From: an uncultured Clostridia bacterium
GTDB taxonomy: Bacteria; Bacillota; Clostridia; Christensenellales; Borkfalkiaceae
Length of the DNA stretch: 6,645 bases
Assembly: GCA_944369635.1 (NCBI GenBank)
Contig: CALVXL010000106.1
Span: 1-6,645 of the forward strand
Direction: 5' to 3'
The position numbers and the translations under genes were made by a program. Below, piece by piece: positions 1 through 5,328 of this stretch. Below the pieces are notes generated by a model. The model did not search any database. It had not been told where the DNA came from and was given only the letters and a program-made list of their open reading frames with translations. How positions within the stretch are numbered: position 1 is the first letter of the stretch; every line of letters begins with the position of its first letter.

Positions 1-5
1 GGATT

Positions 6-62
6 CCTCCTGTGTTAGTTTTCGTTTGCGGTTGACAGCCACAACTATTCTAACACCGGAGG
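6..62 (-). promoter_or_regulatory. Long hairpin burying the SD of the gene beyond the left edge
   Basis: Read on the minus strand, the 5' arm CCTCCGGTGTTAG (62 to 50) pairs with the 3' arm CTAACACAGGAGG (18 to 6), giving 12 of 13 pairs with one G/A mismatch. Inside the 31-base loop a second stem forms between TTGTGG (44-39) and CCGCAA (31-26), six pairs including one G-U, closed by a seven-base loop. The 3' arm contains AGGAGG (11 to 6), an ideal Shine-Dalgarno site for a gene starting a few bases past position 1. That SD is therefore fully paired with an anti-SD in the same leader. I infer translational control of the off-window gene, downstream of the riboswitch terminator. On the plus strand the same repeat is followed by TTTTTATTT (63-71), so it could also act as a plus-strand terminator. 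The minus-strand leader reading is preferred because the riboswitch points that way. Confidence 0.6.
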
Positions 63-94
63 TTTTTATTTGCAACGCTTCCGCTTTTTACTGA

Positions 95-113
95 CCACAC
101 GCTCAGCGTGTGG
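95..113 (-). promoter_or_regulatory. Perfect short hairpin in the riboswitch-controlled leader
   Basis: This is a perfect inverted repeat with arms CCACACGCT and AGCGTGTGG on the plus strand around a single central base. As RNA it would fold as an eight-pair stem with a three-base loop. It lies between the riboswitch terminator and the SD-burying hairpin, so it is part of the minus-strand leader mRNA. Neither side carries a U-run, so it is not an intrinsic terminator. Its CCACA strand could instead pair with TGTGG at 43-39 inside the next hairpin, which would permit an alternative fold; that is inference. A DNA-level operator is the other possibility. Confidence 0.5.
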
Positions 114-128
114 ATTTCGTTATACATC

Positions 129-160
129 AAAAGGGCAGTTCCGAAAATTCGAAACTGCCC
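129..160 (-). terminator. Riboswitch expression platform: intrinsic terminator
   Basis: On the minus strand GGGCAGTT (160-153) pairs with AACTGCCC (140-133), eight pairs, and the stem continues after a mismatch with CGA/TCG around a small loop. Four U residues (132-129) follow directly. The 5' arm reuses GGGC (160-157), which is also the closing strand of the riboswitch P3 helix, so aptamer and terminator are mutually exclusive. ZTP riboswitches of this layout are ON switches: ligand holds the aptamer together and lets polymerase read through. Since the U-run is only four long, termination may be partial. Confidence 0.88.
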
Positions 161-228
161 AGACGGTCGGCTTTACGTCCCTTCGCTCCCTTGCGGTAAA
201 CCGCTTTTTCCGTCAGTCACGGAAGGAC
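157..228 (-). promoter_or_regulatory. ZTP/ZMP riboswitch (pfl motif) aptamer
   Basis: The minus strand carries the ZTP (pfl) consensus blocks in order: GTGACTG, GGGAGCG and the 3' block ending CTGGGCA. P1 forms between GTCCTT (228-223) and AAGGGAC (183-177). An internal variable hairpin GCGG-TTTA-CCGC spans 204-193. P3 is GCC...GGC within 171-157. The defining pseudoknot pairs GACGG (214-210) with CCGTC in the P3 loop (166-162). Most family members have GGCGG with CCGCC here, so this copy carries a compensatory G-C to A-U change that keeps the pairing. The RNA binds ZTP and ZMP (AICAR nucleotides), which rise when 10-formyl-tetrahydrofolate is short, and known targets are purine and one-carbon genes such as purH, folD or fhs. 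The target here starts off-window to the left. The promoter lies upstream at 247-275 and the terminator directly downstream. Confidence 0.94.
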
Positions 229-246
229 TTTTTTATTTACGGTTTT

Positions 247-275
247 ATTGTAACGCCGAATGCGCTTTTTGTCAA
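247..275 (-). promoter_or_regulatory. Minus-strand sigma-A-type promoter for the riboswitch leader
   Basis: The minus strand shows a perfect -35 TTGACA (275-270), a 17-base spacer and -10 TACAAT (252-247), one base off TATAAT. Transcription would start near 240, giving about 12 bases before the ZTP aptamer and a leader of roughly 240 bases before the off-window gene. This shows that the riboswitch unit is transcribed separately from the upstream membrane-protein gene, although I see no convincing terminator between that gene and this promoter, so read-through could also feed it. Confidence 0.85.
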
Positions 276-360
276 CCGTTTTTTCAAAAGATTTTCATTT
301 TAAATTTTTGTACGGCACGGCGGTTCTGCCTAAAGTACTTTTCGCATAAAAAGCCGCAAA

Positions 361-846
361 TTAATTTTCGGACTCCTTTCCTTCGTCCTTGATTTCCTCG
401 CCTGCCTTTCTGCTTTTAGTAACCGCTCCGAAGCAAATGAAATCCAGTACCGCCGCCGCAACGGTAACGATGACCGCCGCGAGCATGCCCCAGCTCCCGT
501 TCAACATGGAAACCGCAAACAGAATACACAAGACGACTTTGACAATTCCGAAAGCAAACGCGCCCGCGCCCTTAAGCACCGTTTTTTTCCGCTTCATCGA
601 CAAAATACAGAACACCGCGGATACCGCCAGCAGAATAACGCTGATCGCGGACGCGATGTACCCGAGCGCAATCGCCACGGCAACGGCAATCGAACCGAAC
701 GCCGCGCCGACGTTGCCCTGCTGCGCCAGCGAACCGAGCACCCGATAGCCCCCAACGACCATGTAGACGCTGAGCGCCAGGCAAACGGCGAAATACAGCG
801 TGTTGCACACGCTCCATATCTTTTCCGTTTTCTTTATGTTTTTCAT
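361..846 (-). CDS. Small multi-pass membrane protein of unknown function
   Basis: I do not recognise a family. The 161-residue product is strongly hydrophobic. There is a helix at about residues 13-33, a long apolar stretch at about 46-83 that could be two helices, and two more at about 95-115 and 119-141, giving four or five membrane segments. A Lys/Arg cluster (around 84-88, MKRKK) follows the second stretch, and the last 20 or so residues are a charged, probably cytoplasmic tail rich in Glu and Lys. Two ATG codons are adjacent (849-847 and 846-844). The SD AAGGAGG (859-853) is three bases from the first and six from the second, so I chose the second; the first would add one Met. The stop of the ABC-F gene lies 17 bases upstream of the chosen start, so the two are very likely co-transcribed. 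A functional link to the ABC-F protein is only inferred from position. Confidence 0.8.
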   Translation of the reverse strand: MKNIKKTEKIWSVCNTLYFAVCLALSVYMVVGGYRVLGSLAQQGNVGAAFGSIAVAVAIALGYIASAISVILLAVSAVFCILSMKRKKTVLKGAGAFAFGIVKVVLCILFAVSMLNGSWGMLAAVIVTVAAAVLDFICFGAVTKSRKAGEEIKDEGKESEN

Positions 847-862
847 CATTTCCCTCCTTATT

Positions 863-2443
863 TTACAGTCCTTTCGTCAGATGCAGATATTCGTCGTAAT
901 TGACGAGTTTGTCGAAAGTTTTCGTCTTATCGATTTCAATGATACGGTTGGCGACGGTGTTCATCAGCTCGCGGTCGTGCGAGGTAAATAGCATGCAACC
1001 CTTAAAATTGCTCATGCCGTTGTTGAGCGCCGTGATCGATTCCAGATCGAGGTGGTTGGTCGGCTCGTCGAAGATGAGGAAATTGCCGCCCTCGAGCATG
1101 GTTTTTGCAAGCATACACCTGACCTTTTCTCCGCCGGACAGAACTTTCACGCTCTTTTGCGTTTCCTCGCCCGAAAACAGCATTCTGCCCAGCCAGCCGC
1201 GCACGAATTCTTCATAATGATCGTACGAATACTGCGAAAGCCAATCTACCAGATTTTCGTCGTGATTTTCAAAATACTCGGAATTATTTTCCGGCATATA
1301 GCCGACCTTGATGGTGCCGCCCCATTTATACGTGCCGCTATCTGCCTCTTCTTTTCCCGTCAAAATATCGAAAAGCATGGTGATCGCGCGGCTGTTGTCA
1401 CACACGAAACCGATTTTTTCGCCTTTCTTCACAATGAAGGATAAATTTTCAAAATACCTTTTTTTCGTGAGCTCTTCCACAAAAAGAATATCGTTGCCGA
1501 TTTCCCGTTCGTATTTAAAGTCGATATAAGGGTATTTGCGCAAACTCGGCTGAATGTCGTTCAACGTGATTTTTTCTAGTTCTTTTTTACGCGAAGTCGC
1601 CTGCCGCGATTTGGACGCGTTCGCCGCAAAGCGGGCGATAAAGTCCTGCAGTTCCTTGGCGCGCTGTTCCAGCTTTTTATTCTGTTCCTTCATCTGACGC
1701 GCGATCAGCTGCGAAGTGTTGTACCAGAAATCGTAGTTTCCGAAGAAAATATTGATCTTGCCGAAATCCACGTCGCAGATATGGGTGCACACCTTATTCA
1801 AAAAATAACGGTTGTGCGAAACGATGATGACGGTGTTTTCGAAGTTCAGCAGATAATCTTCCAGCCAGTTTACCGTCTTTAAGTCGAGGTTGTTGGTCGG
1901 TTCGTCCAAAAGAAGCACGTCCGGGTTCCCGAAAAGCGCTTGCGCAAGCAGGATTTTAACTTTCTTTTTGGCGTCCAGCGAACCCATTGTCGCGTAAAAA
2001 TCTTCTTGCGGGATTTCCAGCTCGTTGAGCAGTTTTTCTGCCTCGCTCTCCGCCTCCCAGCCGCCGAGTTCGGCAAACTCCGTTTCCAGCTCCGACGCCT
2101 TTACGCAGTCTTCGTCGGAAAAATCGCTCTTCATATAGAGCGCGTCTTTTTCGTCCATGATATCGACAAGGCGTTTATGCCCAAGCATGACGGTACGAAT
2201 CACCGTTTCGTGATCGTACGCGTTCTGATTTTGCATGAGAACGGACATTCTTTCGTTTTTACCGAGGATTACTTCCCCTTTATTCGGTTCAAGCTCGCCG
2301 GAAAGCACCCTTAAAAAGGTGGATTTCCCCGCGCCGTTTGCGCCGATGACGCCGTAACAGTTGCCGTTTGTGAATTTTATGTTTACGTCTTCAAAAAGTT
2401 TTCTGCTGCCGAATTGCAGCGATACGCCCACTACCTGTAACAT
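863..2443 (-). CDS. ykpA: ABC-F family ATPase, YkpA/YbiT type
   Basis: This 526-residue soluble protein has two ATP-binding domains joined by a charged linker and no membrane domain, the hallmark of ABC-F factors that act on the ribosome. NBD1 has Walker A GANGAGKST (34-42), Walker B LLLDEPTNNLD (177-187) and SHNR (209-212). The basic, coiled linker spans about 245-310. NBD2 has signature LSGGEK (435-440), Walker B FLIFDEPTNHLD (455-466) and SHDR (488-491). The order and linker resemble Bacillus YkpA and Escherichia YbiT from memory, so the symbol is tentative. NBD2 Walker A (345-355, GFVCDNSRAIT) lacks the GKS/T core, as in YkpA, and the NBD1 signature is replaced by SLDAKK (155-160). Both changes fall in the same composite ATP site. 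The start is supported by GGAG (2453-2450), six bases upstream. It has its own promoter at 2474-2502 and a short leader, so no attenuation like that of antibiotic-resistance ABC-F genes is apparent. Confidence 0.93.
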   Translation of the reverse strand: MLQVVGVSLQFGSRKLFEDVNIKFTNGNCYGVIGANGAGKSTFLRVLSGELEPNKGEVILGKNERMSVLMQNQNAYDHETVIRTVMLGHKRLVDIMDEKDALYMKSDFSDEDCVKASELETEFAELGGWEAESEAEKLLNELEIPQEDFYATMGSLDAKKKVKILLAQALFGNPDVLLLDEPTNNLDLKTVNWLEDYLLNFENTVIIVSHNRYFLNKVCTHICDVDFGKINIFFGNYDFWYNTSQLIARQMKEQNKKLEQRAKELQDFIARFAANASKSRQATSRKKELEKITLNDIQPSLRKYPYIDFKYEREIGNDILFVEELTKKRYFENLSFIVKKGEKIGFVCDNSRAITMLFDILTGKEEADSGTYKWGGTIKVGYMPENNSEYFENHDENLVDWLSQYSYDHYEEFVRGWLGRMLFSGEETQKSVKVLSGGEKVRCMLAKTMLEGGNFLIFDEPTNHLDLESITALNNGMSNFKGCMLFTSHDRELMNTVANRIIEIDKTKTFDKLVNYDEYLHLTKGL

Positions 2444-2473
2444 TGTACTCTCCGTAATTTTTTCAGCCTTTCT

Positions 2474-2502
2474 ATTCTACTATGAAACGGGCGTTTTGAC
2501 AA
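2474..2502 (-). promoter_or_regulatory. Promoter of the ABC-F gene
   Basis: The minus strand has -35 TTGTCA (2502-2497), a 17-base spacer and -10 TAGAAT (2479-2474), each one base off consensus. The predicted start is near 2467, leaving about 23 bases before the ABC-F ATG. It fills the 63-base gap after the DUF1275 stop. An inverted repeat AAACGG (2485-2490) / CCGTTT (2503-2508) straddles the -35 box, which could be an operator or chance. The ABC-F gene and the small membrane protein gene after it can thus be expressed independently of the two upstream genes. Confidence 0.78.
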
Positions 2503-2506
2503 CCGT

Positions 2507-3271
2507 TTAAGCCTGCGTTTGCGATTTTTCCGCCTCTTCCGCCTGCTTTTTTGCCAATTTTTTATATTTGACGGACTTTGCCGCGATCATATATCCGCCG
2601 ATAAGCAAAAGTATTCCGCCCGCAACCAAAGGAGAAAGCGGGAAATTTACGGTGACGAAATACCCCGCGGCAACGCCGAGTACGAAAAAGAAAATATTTG
2701 CGAAAAATTTCAAGGATACGGCGAATTTATCCGCGCTTTTTTCCGCTGCGGCGCGGTAAAGATATTGCGAAGCCGTGCGAAGGTTGCCCGTACAAAACGA
2801 CGTTGCCAACGGCACGTTTTCCATCTTTCGAAACGTGGAATACTGCACCGATGCGACAAAGGAAACCGCCGCGTTTGCGAACATGTTCCAATCCTCTTCA
2901 AAGGGCATGAACGCGACGCCGACCAACACCGCGGCTTCCAAGACAAGAAGCGTAACATAGTTTGCGAGCTTTGCCCCTTTTTGCAGTTGCCGCGATAAAA
3001 TGAATTCGCTGATCAGCACGCCGAACACGAAGCACACGATGGGTACGACGTATTTGAGCGCGCTCAGAAAATGCAGTTCGCATAAATTCAGCGCAAACAA
3101 AATGATATTTGCCGTTTGCGCGTTGGCAAACACGCCGCCGCGCGCGACGTAGGTATACGCGTCGAGCACGCCGCCCGTAAAGCTCAGAAACAGCCCCACT
3201 TCGAACCGCTCGAACACCGGCACGGAAAAGTATTTTTCTTCCCGCCGTTTTTTTCTTTCTTCTCTTTTCAT
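2507..3271 (-). CDS. DUF1275 (YoaK-like) membrane protein
   Basis: The 254-residue product matches the DUF1275/YoaK family, integral membrane proteins of unknown function. A cytoplasmic-looking, very basic N-terminus (residues 1-13) is followed by the family block GGVLDAYTY (33-41) and VFANAQTANI (47-56), where many relatives read TGN. The second family block CTGNLR (160-165) is intact. Hydrophobic segments lie at about 24-42, 53-67, 71-92, 104-123, 186-206 and 212-231, so six or so helices, then a charged tail rich in Lys, Ala and Glu. The frame is open further upstream to a TTG at 3355, but the ATG at 3271 is preferred because it overlaps the glycosylase stop as ATGA. It has no strong SD of its own, which fits translational coupling. 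No biochemical role can be given. Confidence 0.88.
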   Translation of the reverse strand: MKREERKKRREEKYFSVPVFERFEVGLFLSFTGGVLDAYTYVARGGVFANAQTANIILFALNLCELHFLSALKYVVPIVCFVFGVLISEFILSRQLQKGAKLANYVTLLVLEAAVLVGVAFMPFEEDWNMFANAAVSFVASVQYSTFRKMENVPLATSFCTGNLRTASQYLYRAAAEKSADKFAVSLKFFANIFFFVLGVAAGYFVTVNFPLSPLVAGGILLLIGGYMIAAKSVKYKKLAKKQAEEAEKSQTQA

Positions 3272-3756
3272 AAAAATTCCGTAATCTTTCTGTATTGCTC
3301 CACCAGCGCGGAAAACGGCACGGCGCAGTTCGCCCCGCTGGGACTCGGCAGGCAAATGCTCTTTTTACCCGTAAATTTTTCGTAAAGCCCCGCCGCCGTC
3401 TTTCCCGTGGTGAACACCGCGCGGATATCCGCCGCGGAAGTGATGAGGGAAAAATCGTTGGGCACGGCGTTTTTGATGCTGGTGTCCGAAGCCCCCACGA
3501 TATCGCACGATTCGATGACGTCCCAAAGCGCGATGTGCCGCCGCAGGAGAAATTCCTTTTTCTGTTCGTTGGTTTCCGCGCTTTCCCCGAATATGGCGAA
3601 AAGCGTTTTCCAAAAACGGTTGCTTTTATTTCCGTAATACATCATCACTTCCCGCGATTTCGGCGAAGGCAGACTGCCCAATATCAGTACGCGGCTGTTT
3701 TCGTCGTAAATCGGCGGTAGAATATGATGTATTTTTTCGTATGTTTTTCCTTTCAT
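3268..3756 (-). CDS. DNA-deoxyinosine (hypoxanthine-DNA) glycosylase, UDG superfamily family 6
   Basis: The 162-residue cytoplasmic protein matches the hypoxanthine-DNA glycosylase group of the uracil-DNA glycosylase superfamily. These enzymes cut the base from deoxyinosine formed by adenine deamination, starting base-excision repair. Visible family blocks are LILGSLPSPKSRE (24-36), YYGNKSNRFWK (40-50), ALWDVIESC (76-84), SDTSIKNAVPND (90-101) and CLPSPSGAN (135-143), the last being the usual (S/T)-rich DNA-contact motif. A conserved Asn near residues 43-46 probably supplies the active-site role. Total length is normal for the group. The frame is open upstream to a TTG at 3816, but the ATG at 3756 matches where family members begin. 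A promoter sits six bases before that ATG and there is no SD, so the mRNA is predicted to be leaderless. Its stop overlaps the DUF1275 start. A Mug-type enzyme is the nearest alternative. Confidence 0.88.
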   Translation of the reverse strand: MKGKTYEKIHHILPPIYDENSRVLILGSLPSPKSREVMMYYGNKSNRFWKTLFAIFGESAETNEQKKEFLLRRHIALWDVIESCDIVGASDTSIKNAVPNDFSLITSAADIRAVFTTGKTAAGLYEKFTGKKSICLPSPSGANCAVPFSALVEQYRKITEFL

Positions 3757-3762
3757 TTTTAT

Positions 3763-3791
3763 ATTATACAATAAGGCAATTTTTTCTTCAA
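3763..3791 (-). promoter_or_regulatory. Glycosylase promoter, predicted leaderless transcript
   Basis: The minus strand has -35 TTGAAG (3791-3786), an exact 17-base spacer and a perfect -10 TATAAT (3768-3763). Six bases (3762-3757) separate the -10 from the ATG at 3756, so the normal transcription start falls on or beside the A of the start codon. It is divergent from the MATE promoter, with 29 bases between the two -35 boxes. Confidence 0.78.
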
Positions 3792-3820
3792 GTATTTTTA
3801 AAATTTTTATTTTCAATCGC

Positions 3821-3849
3821 TTTACTTCGCGCGCGCGTAGTGCTATTAT
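3821..3849 (+). promoter_or_regulatory. Promoter of the MATE transporter gene
   Basis: The plus strand has -35 TTTACT (3821-3826), a 17-base spacer and -10 TATTAT (3844-3849). The start is expected near 3856, giving a leader of about 24 bases that contains the SD GGAGG (3870-3874), five bases before the ATG. The spacer includes five CG dinucleotides in a row (3828-3837), an unusual alternating tract inside a promoter. There is no room for a riboswitch or attenuator in the short leader. Confidence 0.7.
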
Positions 3850-3879
3850 GTTTTCGTTTACAGATTATCGGAGGTTTAT

Positions 3880-5256
3880 ATGAAGAAGGGAAACGCCGAT
3901 CTTACCGTGGGTACGCCTTGGAAAATTCTGCTCGCTTATACGCTGCCGTTGCTCGGAAGCGCGGTTTTCCAACAGATTTATACCATTGCGGATACCGTGA
4001 TCGCGGGAAAATTTGCAGGAGAAAGCGCGCTTGCGGCAGTGGGCGCATCCATGTCTATCGTCAATATATTAATGGCGGTCGCGCTCGGCGCAAACGCAGG
4101 CTGCGCGGTTCTTACCGCGCGCTACTTCGGCGCAAAAGATACGAAAAATACGCTTTCCTGCATTCTTTCTTCCTTTATCGGTTTTTTCACGATGAGCGTC
4201 TTGCTGATGGGCGCCGGCTTTTTATCGAGCAGCCCTATTCTGCGCGCGCTCCGCACGCCCGAAAGCGTAATGAAAGAAAGCGTGCTTTATCTGAACATCT
4301 ATATCGCAGGGTTGCCATCGCTTATCCTCTATAACCTTGCGACGGGCGTTTACAGCGCGCTGGGAGATTCGAAAACGCCGTTTTTCTTTCTCGTTTCCTC
4401 GTCGCTTGCAAACATTTTACTCGATTACATATTTACGGCGATCTGCGGCTGGGGCGTGAGCGGCGTTGCCTGGGCCACTTTCCTTACGCAAAACGTCGCC
4501 TGCGTGCTCACGCTGATCTTTTTGTTTATCCGCCTGAAAAAGACGCACGCGGCTTATAAACGTGAAACGGAAAGCGAATCGTACGCCAAACCGGTGTTTT
4601 CCTTCCGACTGCTCGGCGCGATCTGCATAGCGGCTCTGCCCGTCGTCCTTCAAAACGGATTCGTTTCATTGGGCAACCTGTTTATCCAATCCATCATAAA
4701 CGGTTACGGCGAATCCGCCATGGCGGGATTTACGGCGGCGTTCAAAATTCTCATCTTCTGCACGACCTGTTTTTGCACCCTCGGAACGGGACTGACAAAC
4801 TATGCTTCTCAAAACCTCGGCGCGGGCGAGATCAAACGGATTAAAACGGGCTTTCTTTCGGAACTCGTCATCTCCTCCGTCATTTCTTTGATTTTGACAG
4901 CCGTCGTCATCCTTTTCAGCGGCACGATCGTCGGTCTGTTCCTCGAAGAAAACAGCAGCGTCGCCTTAACTTACGGCAAAGATTTCGTCACGATCGCCGC
5001 ACCCTTCTTTATCGCGGTCAACCTGAAGATCGCCGCCGACAGCACGGTGCGCGGTTGCGGCGGAAACATCGGCTTTATGATCAGTACGTTTGCCGACCTG
5101 ATCCTGCGCGTGGCGTTCGCCTATATCCTTTCTCCGTCTCTCCAAATGACGGGCGTGTTCTGGTCCTGGCCGATCGGCTGGGTGATCGGCACATTCATCG
5201 CGCTGATCTTCTATTTCAACATTCCCATTCTTAAAAAATTCAAAAAGAGCCGTTAA
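3880..5256 (+). CDS. MATE family efflux transporter
   Basis: The 458-residue protein is a MATE (multidrug and toxic compound extrusion) transporter, an inner-membrane exporter that swaps sodium ions or protons for organic cations, drugs or metabolites. Length and twelve or so hydrophobic segments fit the family. The N-terminus DLTVGTPWKILL (7-18) and the block QQIYTIADTVIAGKFAGES (31-49) then LAAVGAS (51-57) are typical of the clostridial branch. Further blocks are ALGDSKTPF (160-168) in the first half and, in the second half, YASQNLGAGEIKR (308-320) and STVRGCGG (388-395). A charged cytoplasmic loop at about 219-236 divides the two six-helix halves. SD GGAGG supports the start. The gene stands alone between a divergent promoter and a strong terminator, so it is probably monocistronic. 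The substrate cannot be deduced; being next to an ABC-F gene cluster does not prove drug resistance. Confidence 0.93.
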   Translation: MKKGNADLTVGTPWKILLAYTLPLLGSAVFQQIYTIADTVIAGKFAGESALAAVGASMSIVNILMAVALGANAGCAVLTARYFGAKDTKNTLSCILSSFIGFFTMSVLLMGAGFLSSSPILRALRTPESVMKESVLYLNIYIAGLPSLILYNLATGVYSALGDSKTPFFFLVSSSLANILLDYIFTAICGWGVSGVAWATFLTQNVACVLTLIFLFIRLKKTHAAYKRETESESYAKPVFSFRLLGAICIAALPVVLQNGFVSLGNLFIQSIINGYGESAMAGFTAAFKILIFCTTCFCTLGTGLTNYASQNLGAGEIKRIKTGFLSELVISSVISLILTAVVILFSGTIVGLFLEENSSVALTYGKDFVTIAAPFFIAVNLKIAADSTVRGCGGNIGFMISTFADLILRVAFAYILSPSLQMTGVFWSWPIGWVIGTFIALIFYFNIPILKKFKKSR

Positions 5257-5328
5257 AAAAACGCCGCGGATACCGCAAAATTTTCGTAAATCGCGAAAAA
5301 GCGGCCACCGCGGCTTATTTTTTATTTT
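5255..5328. terminator. Bidirectional intrinsic terminator between convergent genes
   Basis: GCCGCGG (5263-5269) pairs with CCGCGGC (5308-5314). Inside, CCGC (5273-5276) pairs with GCGG (5301-5304) and TTTTCG (5281-5286) with CGAAAA (5294-5299), with an ATA/CCA internal loop, giving a tall three-part stem. On the plus strand it is followed by a T-rich tract (5315-5328) ending MATE transcripts. On the minus strand the stem is followed by G and seven U residues (5261-5255) ending aminopeptidase transcripts. The U-tracts overlap the stop codons of both genes, so one element serves both. Confidence 0.9.

Noticed and set aside
1..18. Plus-strand tail of a gene ending at TAG (16-18), with 6-62 as its terminator
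   Set aside because: The frame is too short to judge and the minus-strand riboswitch with an AGGAGG at 11-6 requires a minus-strand gene to the left. The hairpin followed by TTTTTATTT remains an alternative and is noted in the feature.
310..342. GTACGGCA...TGCC-TAAA-GTAC followed by TTTT as a plus-strand terminator
   Set aside because: The stem is interrupted by a four-base bulge on one side only, and no plus-strand gene ends here. On the minus strand, where a terminator would be useful after the small membrane protein, the hairpin is followed by A residues.
70..392. Two overlapping plus-strand reading frames of 77 and 94 codons
   Set aside because: They run antisense across the ZTP riboswitch, its terminator and its promoter, lack a convincing SD, and their composition looks like non-coding sequence. 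The RNA element explains the conservation-like blocks.
389..748. Plus-strand 119-codon frame and other long antisense frames within the main genes
   Set aside because: They are mirror frames of recognised minus-strand genes with no SD, no domain and no independent promoter; GC-rich third positions generate such open antisense frames.
3272..3355. Extended DUF1275 N-terminus starting at TTG 3355
   Set aside because: It lies wholly inside the glycosylase coding region in another frame. The ATG in the ATGA overlap gives a normal family length.
3757..3816. Extended glycosylase N-terminus starting at TTG 3816
   Set aside because: The extra 20 residues are AT-rich, lie upstream of the family domain start, and overlap the -35 and -10 boxes of the best promoter. 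The ATG at 3756 is the better start.
863..5256. An antibiotic-resistance island made of the ABC-F and MATE genes
   Set aside because: The ABC-F is of the YkpA/YbiT housekeeping type rather than a ribosome-protection resistance type, the MATE gene is on the other strand with its own promoter, and there are no transposase genes or flanking repeats.
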